Counted from the first letter of the stretch, positions 37,732 through 46,559 are shown. The stretch is 64,000 bases of DNA from Duganella sp. (GCA_026225475.1 JAMFSU010000101.1:1-64000); one strand, 5' to 3'. Program-made: numbers and translations. Notes: generated from the letters alone by a model not told the origin.

Positions 37732-39429
37732 TTACCTGAGCGTCAACGGAGATTGGGTCGGCTTTCGTATTGGCATCAGACCGTCGCTAAACCAAATCTC
37801 GCCAAGCAATTCCTCCTCGGCTTTTGCCAATGCACGGAAGCGGTCACGCAGTTGAATTTGCTCGGTCTCTGGCAACATCCACACCAGCTCCTTCCACGCT
37901 TGACGCGCCTGCGCACCCTCGCTCCAGTTCCGCAGCCAGTAGAGTCCAGGTACGCCATCGGCACGCGCTGCGAACAAATAATCCTGGCGTTGCTCACTGG
38001 TGGTACAGGCATCGAGCCCGATTCGCCCCCAGCGCTGGATCGCATCAACGTCACGGTTGTACATGGAAGAGATGAGCACAGGCGCTGCCTCCCAGTCAAT
38101 CATGTCGTGCAGACACGTTGAAAATGCATTCTCCTCCATTGGACACCTGAGAAAGTTGAGTACCGCCTCGCGATATTCTGGTCGGATGTACGTGGTAACG
38201 AACGCGTTGTCGTGGATGGCGATTTCTTCTAACTCTTCCCCGCTAAATTTTTTTGTCACGTTGTCCGAGGGCCGCTCAAATTCGTAAAAGCTTAAATCGT
38301 GGACGATCATCAAGGCGCGTAAAAAAGCGTATTCCTCATGAAGAATGTGATCTATGGCTACGCCCTTGTTTTCGACTATATGAAATGGATTCACCGTTGG
38401 GAGAAACTTGGCCGGCTGGTTAGTCAAACGGTCGCAGTCGATAAAAGAAATAGTTTCTTCCCCGCTTTGACTTTTTTTATACGTCATATTAAACAATGTT
38501 ATGTCGTTATGACAAAATTTGCGCTTATGCAAGTTCATTAACGCCTCGGAAGCTTTCTTGAACATTGACACCTGTAATGAACGTTGCTTCACCAAAATAT
38601 ATTGGCGCAGATCGCAACCGGCGTTGCGAGCAATCTGCAAGCCTGCACTCACCTGTTGCACACCGATAAATGCGGGAATGTCAGCATAGACCGATGGATC
38701 AACAACCATCTCGGGAAAACCGTCCTCTGTGTGTGCATATCTGCTGACATATCCCCTCGGCCCGCTCTCTACTTCGCTAAAGGCACCTCGACCAAGAATT
38801 TTATCGGGATGACGATTCTGATAAGCACTCAGTACGGGCCCGCGACCTTTGACTGGAACATAGTTAAGCATCCCCAGTTGCTGCGCCGTACAGAGGGTTT
38901 TTTTCTGTGGAGACTGGTTTTTTGGGGGGTAGTGCAAACAATAATATCTTTCTCCCTGAGTGGACCTGGCCTGGAGTCCCTCAACCCTGGCGGACCAGTC
39001 ACGCCATGCACGTTGTATTTGTATGGCGGCTCGCTGTTTATCCTCCATGGCTCTGGGCGCTTGATTTTTCTGACTTGCGTGATTTTTTTGACTTACATTG
39101 GGCACGGATATCTCCGTGTGTCGCTGGTCGTTACTACTGGCCGTCTTCATGCTCTGATGTTGACGCACTAGCGGCGGACCCGCTGCATCTTTTGCCTTCC
39201 ACAAGCTAAGTAGCTGACCATATTTGGGAGTTGTGCGTTCTGATTGCTCTACCTGGGACGCAGCACCGTGTGCAATCGGTAAGATTTTTCCTGGCACTGG
39301 CAGTTGCACGGCGACACTTCCCACCGCGTCAATATTCGATGTCACATTGCCATTGTGCGGCAATGGATTTAATTGGATAGTCAATCCGCATTTGTGACAA
39401 GGTTTGCTGGACTGATTGATAGGATGCAT
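37732..39429 (-). CDS. IQ-motif, eukaryotic-like protein kinase; candidate host-directed effector
   Basis: The 565-residue protein has four visible parts. Residues 1-130 are polar and low-complexity, with CHKCG near the start. An IQ calmodulin-binding type motif follows (I138, Q139, R143, R148; IQRAWRDWSAR). A kinase domain runs from about 205 to 400: glycine loop ILGRGAFSEV (211-220), catalytic loop CHNDITLFN (Asp309, Asn314) and a DFG-like IDCD (Asp331). No clear VAIK lysine is seen. The C-terminus has two ~40-residue helical repeats (449-490 and 493-535). The glycine loop resembles that of calmodulin-dependent kinases. GAGGAG precedes ATG 39429. AT-richer stretches and flanking relics suggest acquisition. 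Secretion and host action are inferred; no secretion genes are nearby. Confidence 0.72.
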   Translation of the reverse strand: MHPINQSSKPCHKCGLTIQLNPLPHNGNVTSNIDAVGSVAVQLPVPGKILPIAHGAASQVEQSERTTPKYGQLLSLWKAKDAAGPPLVRQHQSMKTASSNDQRHTEISVPNVSQKNHASQKNQAPRAMEDKQRAAIQIQRAWRDWSARVEGLQARSTQGERYYCLHYPPKNQSPQKKTLCTAQQLGMLNYVPVKGRGPVLSAYQNRHPDKILGRGAFSEVESGPRGYVSRYAHTEDGFPEMVVDPSVYADIPAFIGVQQVSAGLQIARNAGCDLRQYILVKQRSLQVSMFKKASEALMNLHKRKFCHNDITLFNMTYKKSQSGEETISFIDCDRLTNQPAKFLPTVNPFHIVENKGVAIDHILHEEYAFLRALMIVHDLSFYEFERPSDNVTKKFSGEELEEIAIHDNAFVTTYIRPEYREAVLNFLRCPMEENAFSTCLHDMIDWEAAPVLISSMYNRDVDAIQRWGRIGLDACTTSEQRQDYLFAARADGVPGLYWLRNWSEGAQARQAWKELVWMLPETEQIQLRDRFRALAKAEEELLGEIWFSDGLMPIRKPTQSPLTLR

Positions 39430-39774
39430 CTGAAAATCTCCTCTACATGTAAATTACAAAATGGCCATTCCCTGCCGCCAATGCGCCACATCATCAACGA
39501 CGTCTTTAAAAGATAAGCGCACCATGTTGCGCTTCGCTCAATGACTTCCGCTGAAAAATCCCTTTCCCAGCAATTCCTGGCAATGGCGATGCCAGTCGGC
39601 TACACATTCCATGCTGGCGAGAGTTTTCAATGTAGATTTGTTGGCTGCGCGCGTGAAGTATCAAGACTGGCCATCGACTTGCTGCTACGCGATCTGAGGA
39701 TGCCGAGCCGTGCCAACATCGGGGACCGGCCGTTGGGGAAAATAGAAACAACATAGGTCCTGATTGACATGGCG
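39430..39774. other. Degenerate sequence upstream of the IQ-kinase gene
   Basis: No supported gene is present. A 71-codon plus-strand frame at 39541 lacks a ribosome site and family likeness. A GATGCCGAGCCG stretch at about 39700 resembles the 3' end of regA (near 40576), so decay of a regA copy may begin here. The promoter of the IQ-kinase gene should lie in 39440-39520. I looked for TTCG-N16-TTCG (hrpII) and GGAACC-type hrp boxes in the minus direction and saw none. Confidence 0.4.
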
Positions 39775-39997
39775 GGCGTGCGCATTTTGATCGTTTCGAC
39801 CGCAGTACCGATGCTGCATCTCCACGCAGGTCAGCCCTGAAGTATTACCGTTGAGTTTGAGATCGACCACGGCATAGCCCGGAGTCTGCGCTTGCAGCAG
39901 CAGGCTAGTTTCATTCTGGCTGGCGGCCAACTGTAGCTGGTAACCGCGCCGTTAAAATGAACGCTCCAGGGCGCCTGCAAAGGCGTTATCGTATTTA
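39775..39997 (-). pseudogene. Decayed partial copy of regA
   Basis: Read on the minus strand, the segment encodes SLLLQAQTPGYAVVDLK and NGNTSG. These match the intact regA at 40531-41067 (SLLLQSHTPGYAVVDLK, NGNTSG) almost exactly at protein and DNA level. A ~50-base deletion after that point and several frame breaks destroy it, and both the N-terminal acidic pocket and the Fis-type DNA-binding end are missing. It is a relic about 1 kb from its parent. Confidence 0.75.
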
Positions 39998-40082
39998 GCC
40001 GGCGATGAATGACGGTGTATAGAAGAGTGCATTTCAGACCACAAGGTCTGATGCGCAATGCCATCATCCATTTCTCATTACC
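39996..40082 (+). repeat. Diverged copy of the hybrid-kinase 3' end
   Basis: CAGACCACAAGGTCTGATGCGC at 40035-40056 matches 37557-37578 (the last codons and stop of the hybrid kinase) at 21 of 22 bases. Weaker similarity continues on both sides (CCGGCG...GGTG.A.AGAAG before; CATC.TCCA...TTACCG after). Together with the regA relic directly before it, this shows a duplicated junction of the two flanking genes. Confidence 0.7.
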
Positions 40083-40378
40083 GCAGTTAATGAATTTGTC
40101 ACCATCCAGAAAATTTTTTCATTTGGAACGAGCCCATTTCGTGCAAAAAATTGCCTGACAGTGAGGTCAAACACAGCTGACCGTTCCACACTTACCGCTT
40201 CGTTACTCGGGAGATGCGGATGCTTCTGCTCCGCGGCGCGCGCAAACTTCGATATCTCAGCCAATTCCTGGCCGAATATGGGGACAGCTTCGTCCCCCCC
40301 CCCCTGCGGCACCACGTCACCTTCAGTTTCCGGCGCTTTCGGGGTACAGCAACAAAATAGACTATTGATAATCGTCAT
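40064..40378 (-). CDS. Small Cys-motif hypothetical protein (104 aa)
   Basis: The protein begins MTIINSLFCCCTPKAPETEG, with a Cys triplet after a short hydrophobic stretch, and continues with a soluble, partly helical segment (QELAEISKFARAAEQKH, FDLTVRQFFARNGLVPNEKI). GGAGAG precedes ATG 40378. The Cys triplet could be an acylation or metal site. It lies in the same accessory island as the IQ-kinase gene, on the same strand, separated by relics. No family is recognised. Its 3' end overlaps the duplicated kinase-end segment, so part of the C-terminus may have formed from that DNA. Confidence 0.5.
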   Translation of the reverse strand: MTIINSLFCCCTPKAPETEGDVVPQGGGDEAVPIFGQELAEISKFARAAEQKHPHLPSNEAVSVERSAVFDLTVRQFFARNGLVPNEKIFWMVTNSLTAVMRNG

Positions 40379-40530
40379 CGAAACTCTCCATTCAATTCTT
40401 GTAGAAATGAAGCCAGCGGCGCACCGCCAGCACTAGTTATCGGCAATCAGATGGCCGAACTAATAAGTGTAGGAGAGCTACGAGTGTTTAGTTCTAGGAT
40501 GGTTCTGAAACAGCAGTCGATTTTGACAAC

Positions 40531-41067
40531 CTACTTCACACGCTGCTTTTCCAGCTTGCGCGCCAGCGTACGTCGGTGCATGCCGAGCCGGCGTGCGGCT
40601 TCGGAGATATTGAAGTCGGTCTCCACCAATACTTCGTGGATACGCTCCCATTCCAGGGTCTTGATCGACGTGGCGCGCGCGCCCAGTTCCAATTCCTTGC
40701 TGCCGGCGACATGGGCAAAAGCGGCTTCGATATCGTCGGTATTGGAGGGCTTGGCCAGATACTGGCAAGCACCCAGTTTGATCGCTTCGACCGCAGTGCC
40801 GATGCTGGCAAAACCAGTCAGCACGACGATGAGCATCGCTTCGTGATGCTGATGCAGCATCTGCACGCAGGCCAGCCCCGAAGTATTACCGTTAAGTTTG
40901 AGATCGACCACGGCATAGCCCGGGGTATGCGATTGCAGCAGCAGGCTGGCTTCATCCTGGCTGGCGGCCAACAGGACCTGATAGCCGCGCCGCTCAAATG
41001 AACGGCCCAAAGTGCGCGCAAATGCGGCGTCATCTTCGATGATCAACAGCAGACGATCATGGGGCAT
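40531..41067 (-). CDS. regA: Redox response regulator RegA/PrrA/ActR family
   Basis: The 178-residue regulator has an N-terminal receiver (LLLIIEDDAAFAR; phospho-Asp in YAVVDLKLNGNTSG; Lys in YLAKPSN) and a C-terminal Fis-type helix-turn-helix (FNISEAARRLGMHRRTLARK). This is the compact RegA architecture. ATG 41067 overlaps the regB end by 11 bases. RegA activates or represses genes of respiration and redox balance in response to RegB. As the last gene of the cyo operon it may be co-expressed with the oxidase it probably regulates. The symbol follows the RegBA/PrrBA family. Confidence 0.88.
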   Translation of the reverse strand: MPHDRLLLIIEDDAAFARTLGRSFERRGYQVLLAASQDEASLLLQSHTPGYAVVDLKLNGNTSGLACVQMLHQHHEAMLIVVLTGFASIGTAVEAIKLGACQYLAKPSNTDDIEAAFAHVAGSKELELGARATSIKTLEWERIHEVLVETDFNISEAARRLGMHRRTLARKLEKQRVK

Positions 41068-42496
41068 GTGGCTTGTCCTCTTGGCTTGTATTGGGGGAAT
41101 CTGATGTTGCGGTTGGCGACTCGCTGGCCTGCTGCTCAGTTTCAAGACTGATGGCCGACAGCGGCAGACTCAGGCGCACCACCGCACCTGCAGCATCAGC
41201 GCCAGCCTCGGTCTGATTGCGATTGTGCGCCGTGACGGTACCACCCAGCTTGCGCGCTACATTGACCACAAAGAACAGCCCCAGACCGCCACCTGACTTG
41301 CCCTTGGTCGATTGATACGGCTTGCCTAACTGATCAAGCATGCCGTCCGCGAATCCGTGCCCGTGATCGGTGATTTCCAGCGTCAACTCATTGCCGTTGC
41401 GGGTGGCACAGAGACTGAGCCAGCGCGGTGACGCTTCGAGTGCGTTGTCGAGCACATTGCAGATCATTTGCTTGAGCGCTGAATCGAAGGCCACTACCAT
41501 GTCTTGCTCGATCTGGTTTTCATAAACGAAGGTGACGACCGGACGGGTGGCACGGAATTCGTCGGCGATGTCGCCGAGGAAGGTATTGAGCGTGGTTTTG
41601 ACAGACGATTCGCCGCGTGCTTCACCGGCCGAGAGCAACACACCACTGACGATGGTTTTGCAGCGTTGCAGTTGCACCTGCATTTCAGTCAATTCTTCCA
41701 GCATTTCCGGATTATTGCAAAACTCGGGCATGTGCCGCCAGTCGCCCAAAATCACCGCCAGCGTCGCCAACGGCGTACCCAGCTCATGCGCAGCTCCCGA
41801 GGCCAGCAAGCCCATGCGCACGATGTGATCTTCTTCCGCTGCACGCTGGCGCAAGGCGGCCAGTTGCGCATCACCAGTACGCCGGTTGCTGCCGATACGG
41901 GTAATGAAAACGGCCAGCAACGCAGCAATCAGCATGAAGCTGATCAGTACGCCTTCGACATACAGGCTGAACACGCCATTGTCGTAATCGGGCGGCAACG
42001 ACAAGGGAAAATAAAATTGCGACAGCCCGGCAAAACACAGACTGGTGATGGCAACGATGGTCCAGGTTGACCAGGCTTCCAGCAGCACTGCGCTGAGGAT
42101 CACCTGCAGCAGATAGACGAACGCAAACGGATTGGTGGCGCCACCGCTGAGATACAACTGCGCAGTCAGCGTCGCCACGTCCACCAGCAGCGCCAGAAAC
42201 AACTCGCGGTTGGCGACGAAGGGCCGTTCATGCCAGCGCAGATGGCTGGCAATGTTGAAGGCAACCTGGCAAGCCAGCACTTCCAGCATCTGCGGCAAGG
42301 GCAGGTGTATGCCAAAGCCGAAGATGACCACTACGATTGTGATGATCTGCCCGAAGACCGCGATCCAGCGCAACCGGATCAATTGCAGCATGTTCTTGTG
42401 GCCGGCAGCCCGATCGGGCATGTCGGCCAAAAGGGCTAGGTCGGTCAAACGGGTAGTAACGGTGGAAATTGCAGAATTATCTGGCTTGCTTGCCAT
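41057..42496 (-). CDS. regB: Redox sensor histidine kinase RegB/PrrB family
   Basis: The 479-residue membrane kinase has about six N-terminal helices (residues 45-210), with the ubiquinone-binding signature GGATNPFAF between helices. The H-box reads LLASGAAHELGTPLATLA, typical of RegB. The dimerisation helix carries the redox-active Cys in LQRCKTIVSG, and the ATPase domain has NVLDNALEASP and GGGLGLFFVV. RegB senses quinone redox state and controls RegA phosphorylation. ATG 42496 has an AGGA site; upstream ATG 42502 and TTG 42514 are alternatives. It overlaps surf1 by 20 bases. The C-terminal tail is Ser/Thr/Glu-rich. Confidence 0.9.
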   Translation of the reverse strand: MASKPDNSAISTVTTRLTDLALLADMPDRAAGHKNMLQLIRLRWIAVFGQIITIVVVIFGFGIHLPLPQMLEVLACQVAFNIASHLRWHERPFVANRELFLALLVDVATLTAQLYLSGGATNPFAFVYLLQVILSAVLLEAWSTWTIVAITSLCFAGLSQFYFPLSLPPDYDNGVFSLYVEGVLISFMLIAALLAVFITRIGSNRRTGDAQLAALRQRAAEEDHIVRMGLLASGAAHELGTPLATLAVILGDWRHMPEFCNNPEMLEELTEMQVQLQRCKTIVSGVLLSAGEARGESSVKTTLNTFLGDIADEFRATRPVVTFVYENQIEQDMVVAFDSALKQMICNVLDNALEASPRWLSLCATRNGNELTLEITDHGHGFADGMLDQLGKPYQSTKGKSGGGLGLFFVVNVARKLGGTVTAHNRNQTEAGADAAGAVVRLSLPLSAISLETEQQASESPTATSDSPNTSQEDKPHAP

Positions 42497-43325
42497 TGTC
42501 ATTGTCCTGGTCAAAAGTGGCTGCCTGGGAACGGCGCCGACCTTCGTCGCGCACGATCCAGAAGCAGGCTCCGGCCATCATCAAGGCCAGCGCATACCAG
42601 GTGAAAGCATAAACCAAGTGACTGTTGGGGAAGGATATTATCGTCAAACCGGGCACTGGCTGACCAGTAGCGACCATTTGCGACTCACGTCCCTGCTCGC
42701 CAGTCACCGCTTCGGCATCGATGAAATACGGTGCCACGCGGCGCACATCGAGCTTGCGCGTCGCGGCGATGGCGCCAATATCGCGCGAAAACCAGCGATC
42801 GGCAGCAGCGTCGTTATGCCGCAGGAAGCCGCCCACCGGTTCGCTGATGCGCAACAGTCCAGTCACCGTCACTGGCTTGGCAGCGTCGGCGTTACCAGCT
42901 TGAGCATCAAGCATCGAGCCGGTGACAAAACCACGATTGATAAAGTAGAAATTGCCATCCTCGCCGCGCAACGGCGTGAGCAGCCAAAAGCCGCCACCCA
43001 GCGCGGTCGAAGCCTGCACCCGGGCGCTTTTATCATACCGATAGGTACCACTGATGCGCACATGCAGATATTCGTGCGTGTCGGCGATCACTTGCGGCCA
43101 TGACGGCTGGCCAGGTGCTTCAGCCGGCTGCGCATGCACGCGGTGGTTGACGCGTTCAATCAGGTCGAGTTTCCAGAACAGGCGTTTGACCTGCCAGCTA
43201 CCCAACGCAAGAAATCCAAGGAAAACGATCAGCATGCACGCCAGCAAAAAACGGCGTGCCGTGGAAGACCGAGGGCGCGGCGCTGCATTTGCAGCGTCGC
43301 GCCCTGGAGACTGACTATGACTCAC
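42477..43325 (-). CDS. SURF1 family cytochrome oxidase assembly protein
   Basis: The 282-residue protein has the SURF1 topology: an N-terminal helix (FLLACMLIVFLGFLALGSWQ) with the family QVKRLFWKLDLI, a periplasmic domain (VRISGTYRYD, INRGFV) and a C-terminal helix (HLVYAFTWYALALMMAG). SURF1 assists heme-copper oxidase assembly and heme a/o insertion. It follows cyoD by 31 bases. GTG 43325 is taken as the start because it gives the full N-terminus, though the ribosome site is weak. Confidence 0.88.
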   Translation of the reverse strand: MSHSQSPGRDAANAAPRPRSSTARRFLLACMLIVFLGFLALGSWQVKRLFWKLDLIERVNHRVHAQPAEAPGQPSWPQVIADTHEYLHVRISGTYRYDKSARVQASTALGGGFWLLTPLRGEDGNFYFINRGFVTGSMLDAQAGNADAAKPVTVTGLLRISEPVGGFLRHNDAAADRWFSRDIGAIAATRKLDVRRVAPYFIDAEAVTGEQGRESQMVATGQPVPGLTIISFPNSHLVYAFTWYALALMMAGACFWIVRDEGRRRSQAATFDQDNDNGKQAR

Positions 43326-43356
43326 GAAGAAACAGACTAAGCGATGACAACGGCGA

Positions 43357-43821
43357 TCACTTCATGCCTGGCATGTTGTGTTGCATCTGTTGTGCGGCAC
43401 TCGGAACAGCTTCCTGCAACAGATCCTGGCTCATGCCAGGCATCATATTGTGATTCAGGTGATACATGACCCACAAGGAACCTGCCAGCATGATGACCAC
43501 GACCATGACCGTGAAAATCAGGGCCAGGATGGTCCAACCACCTTCGGACTTGGTGTTCATGTGCAGGAAGTACACCATGTGTACCACCACCTGCACTGCT
43601 GCTAGGCCCAGCAGGACCATGCCGGCAATACTGGAGTTGCTGAAGAAATTGCTCATCACCAACCAGAATGGGATGGCAGTCAGGATGACGGCCAGCACGA
43701 AACCGATGGTGTAGCTTTTCAGGCTGCCGTGATCTTCGGTGTGATCATGGTGATGCACATCGAAACCGTCCTCATGGCCGTATTTCTCCGCGTGAGACGG
43801 ATGTTCTTGGTGCGTGCTCAT
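43357..43821 (-). CDS. cyoD: Cytochrome bo3 quinol oxidase subunit IV
   Basis: The 154-residue protein has a His/Asp-rich N-terminal tail and three membrane helices ([58 protein letters not shown]), as in CyoD. It is longer than E. coli CyoD (109 residues), with an added Met/Gln-rich C-terminal tail (MPGMSQDLL to MPGMK). ATG 43821 overlaps the cyoC stop by ATGA. CyoD stabilises subunit I. Confidence 0.92.
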   Translation of the reverse strand: MSTHQEHPSHAEKYGHEDGFDVHHHDHTEDHGSLKSYTIGFVLAVILTAIPFWLVMSNFFSNSSIAGMVLLGLAAVQVVVHMVYFLHMNTKSEGGWTILALIFTVMVVVIMLAGSLWVMYHLNHNMMPGMSQDLLQEAVPSAAQQMQHNMPGMK

Positions 43822-44453
43822 GGCAGGACTCCCATCAGATAAACAAAGGTGAAAACGCCGATCCAGACCACGTCCAAAAAGTGCCAGAACATCGACAGGC
43901 ACATCAGACGACGGCTATTTTCATGCGTCAAGCCATGCTTACCGACCTGGAACATCAATGTTATCAACCACACGATACCGAAGGTCACGTGCAAACCGTG
44001 GGTGGCCACCAGTGCAAAGAACGAAGTCAGGAAACCACTGCGTTGCGGGCCGGCACCTTCGTGGATCAGGTGCATGAACTCATACAGTTCGAGGTAGATG
44101 AAACCAGCACCCAGCAGGCCGGTGATGGCCAGCCAGACCAGCGTGGTCTGCACTTGCTTCTTCTGCATCGCCAGCATGGCAAAGCCATAGGTGATCGACG
44201 ACAGCAACAGCAAGGACGTGTTGATCGCCACCAGTGGCAGATCGAACAGTTCAGCACCGGTCGGGCCGCCCGCATAGTTGCGGCCGAGCACGGCGTAAGT
44301 GGCAAACAGACAGGCGAAGATCAAGCAGTCGCTCATCAGGTACATCCAGAAACCCAGCAAGGTGCCGTTCTCTGGATGATGTTCCTTGACGTAGTAACGC
44401 GAGCTTGGCGCTGTACTCATGGTAGCGGTGGAAGTATTAGATATCTCAGACAT
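43818..44453 (-). CDS. cyoC: Cytochrome bo3 quinol oxidase subunit III
   Basis: The 211-residue membrane protein has five helices. Typical motifs are [21 protein letters not shown] and [12 protein letters not shown], followed by [19 protein letters not shown]. It forms subunit III of the quinol oxidase. ATG 44453 lies inside the cyoB end (8-base overlap). It corresponds in length to E. coli CyoC (204). Confidence 0.95.
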   Translation of the reverse strand: MSEISNTSTATMSTAPSSRYYVKEHHPENGTLLGFWMYLMSDCLIFACLFATYAVLGRNYAGGPTGAELFDLPLVAINTSLLLLSSITYGFAMLAMQKKQVQTTLVWLAITGLLGAGFIYLELYEFMHLIHEGAGPQRSGFLTSFFALVATHGLHVTFGIVWLITLMFQVGKHGLTHENSRRLMCLSMFWHFLDVVWIGVFTFVYLMGVLP

Positions 44454-46449
44454 GGCTATCCAGCAAGCGTGTGCGGTTGGCTTCAACACGGACGACTTCG
44501 TCGGCCGGGATGTAGTAATCGCGTTTGTAATTGAAGGTATGGGTGATGATAGTGGCCATCATGGCGATGAAACCAGCGCCAACCAGCAGCCACATATGCC
44601 AGATCAAACCGAAACCCATCGCTGCGCTCAATGCCGCAATGATGAAACCGGCAGCGGTGTTCTTCGGCATATGGATTGCCACAAAGCCATCCTTTGGACG
44701 TTCATACCCATTGGCCTTCATGTCAGCCCAGGCGTCGTTGTCATGCACGCGTGGGGTAAAGGCAAAGTTGTACTCAGGTGGTGGCGACGAGGTCGACCAT
44801 TCCAGCGTACGTGCACCCCATGGGTCACCAGTGGTATCACGCAGCGATTCGCGGCGCAGATAGCTGACCACCAACTGGATGATGAAGGAACCGATACCCA
44901 GTGCGATCAAGCCAGCGCCAAATGCGGCGATGATGAACCAGATTTGCAGCGAAGGATCTTCGAAGTGATTCAAACGGCGAGTCACACCCATCAGGCCCAG
45001 CACATACAACGGCATGAAGGCAAAGTAGAAACCGATGGTCCAGAACCAGAACGAGCAACGGCCCCAGAAATCATCCAGCTTGTAACCGAAAGCCTTAGGG
45101 AACCAGAAGTTGATACCGGCGAACATGCCGAACACCACACCGCCGATGATCACGTTATGGAAGTGAGCAATCAGGAACAGGCTGTTGTGCAACACGAAGT
45201 CAGCAGGCGGCACCGCCAGCAGCACGCCGGTCATACCACCGATGACGAAGGTGATCATGAAACCGATGGTCCACAGCATAGGCACTTCAAAGCGGATGCG
45301 ACCACGATACATGGTAAACAGCCAGTTGAAGATCTTGGCGCCGGTCGGGATAGAGATGATCATCGTCGTAATTCCGAAGAAGGAATTGACGCTGGCCCCC
45401 GAACCCATGGTGAAGAAGTGATGCAACCAGACCAGGTAAGACAGGATGGTAATGACGACGGTCGCGTACACCATCGAGGTGTAGCCGAACAAACGCTTGC
45501 CGCTGAAGGTCGAGACGATTTCCGAATAAATGCCGAAGGCTGGCAAAATCAGAATGTAGACTTCAGGGTGACCCCAAATCCAGATCAGATTCACATACAT
45601 CATGGCGTTGCCGCCGAGATCGTTCGTGAAGAAGTTGGTGCCAAACAGACGGTCCAGCGACAACATGCCCAGCACGGCAGTCAGGATCGGGAACGCGGCC
45701 ACGATCAGCACGTTGGTGCACAGTGCGGTCCAGGTGAACACTGGCATCTTCATCATGTTCATGCCTGGCGCACGCATCTTGATGATGGTGGCAATCAGGT
45801 TGATCCCTGACAGCAGCGTCCCTACCCCGGCAATCTGCAAGGCCCATATGTAATAGTCGACCCCGACATCCGGGCTCCCCATAATGCCTGACAGCGGCGG
45901 ATAGGCCAGCCAGCCGGTACGAGCGAACTCACCGACGAACAGCGATGCCATCACCAGCGCAGCGCCGAAAGTGGTCATCCAGAAGCTGAAGTTGTTCAGA
46001 AATGGGAAGGCCACGTCGCGCGCACCGATCTGCAGTGGCACCACGTAGTTCATCAGACCAGTCACCAGCGGCATCGCCACGAAGAAAATCATGATCACGC
46101 CGTGAGCGGTGAACACCTGATCATAGTGATGGGGTGGCAGGAAGCCGGCATTATCACCAAAGGCGATTGCCTGTTGGGCACGCATCATCAGCGCATCAGC
46201 AAAGCCCCGCAACAGCATGACGATACCGAGGATCACATACATGATGCCGATTTTTTTGTGATCGATACTGGTGAACCAGTTACGCCACAAGGTGCCCCAG
46301 ACACGGAAATACGTCAGCGCACCGACTACGGCGACGCCGCCGATCAGCACGCCGATAAACGTGAACAGCAAAATGGGTTCATGGAAGGGAATAGCATCCC
46401 AGCTTAGACGGCCGAAAATCAGCTTAGTCAGGTCAATTTGGTCTAGCAT
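44446..46449 (-). CDS. cyoB: Cytochrome bo3 quinol oxidase subunit I
   Basis: The 667-residue subunit has the low- and high-spin heme and CuB site. The quinone-binding region reads [14 protein letters not shown]. The cross-linked His-Tyr is in [15 protein letters not shown], and the CuB histidines in [10 protein letters not shown]. Late helices carry [17 protein letters not shown]. The match with E. coli CyoB (663 residues) is end to end. It oxidises ubiquinol and pumps protons. A 35-codon ORF ends two bases before its ATG. GGAAAG serves as ribosome site. Confidence 0.96.
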   Translation of the reverse strand: MLDQIDLTKLIFGRLSWDAIPFHEPILLFTFIGVLIGGVAVVGALTYFRVWGTLWRNWFTSIDHKKIGIMYVILGIVMLLRGFADALMMRAQQAIAFGDNAGFLPPHHYDQVFTAHGVIMIFFVAMPLVTGLMNYVVPLQIGARDVAFPFLNNFSFWMTTFGAALVMASLFVGEFARTGWLAYPPLSGIMGSPDVGVDYYIWALQIAGVGTLLSGINLIATIIKMRAPGMNMMKMPVFTWTALCTNVLIVAAFPILTAVLGMLSLDRLFGTNFFTNDLGGNAMMYVNLIWIWGHPEVYILILPAFGIYSEIVSTFSGKRLFGYTSMVYATVVITILSYLVWLHHFFTMGSGASVNSFFGITTMIISIPTGAKIFNWLFTMYRGRIRFEVPMLWTIGFMITFVIGGMTGVLLAVPPADFVLHNSLFLIAHFHNVIIGGVVFGMFAGINFWFPKAFGYKLDDFWGRCSFWFWTIGFYFAFMPLYVLGLMGVTRRLNHFEDPSLQIWFIIAAFGAGLIALGIGSFIIQLVVSYLRRESLRDTTGDPWGARTLEWSTSSPPPEYNFAFTPRVHDNDAWADMKANGYERPKDGFVAIHMPKNTAAGFIIAALSAAMGFGLIWHMWLLVGAGFIAMMATIITHTFNYKRDYYIPADEVVRVEANRTRLLDSHV

Positions 46450-46451
46450 CG

Positions 46452-46559
46452 TTACTTTCCACTGTAAAAGAAGCTCGCCGCACCGTCATACTGACCGGAT
46501 ACGCCCGCACCTGCCACCAATACCACAGCGACAGGTTGTTCTTTCGATTGATTATTCAT
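46452..46559 (-). CDS. Short ORF between cyoA and cyoB (35 aa)
   Basis: ATG 46559 overlaps the cyoA end (TAA 46552-46554) and TAA 46452-46454 lies two bases before cyoB. The product reads [19 protein letters not shown] and then a Gly/Ala/Tyr stretch ending FFYSGK. It is mildly hydrophobic in the middle but too short and weak for a confident membrane helix. Its exact fit suggests that ribosomes pass from cyoA through it to cyoB. It may be a coupling device or a small oxidase-associated peptide; it may also be chance. Confidence 0.4.
   Translation of the reverse strand: MNNQSKEQPVAVVLVAGAGVSGQYDGAASFFYSGK

Noticed and set aside
39430..39530. Type III secretion promoter (hrpII or hrp box) before the IQ-kinase
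   Set aside because: I looked for TTCG-N16-TTCG and GGAACC-N15/16-CCAC on the minus strand and did not find either; a secretion route is therefore not supported by promoter.
39541..39756. 71-codon plus-strand frame between IQ-kinase and regA relic
   Set aside because: No ribosome site, partly covers the degenerating regA copy, no recognisable family.
44419..45810. 463-codon plus-strand frame antisense to cyoB
   Set aside because: His/Gln/Asp-rich low-complexity product, no ribosome site, and it lies entirely opposite a clear oxidase subunit; a codon-bias shadow.
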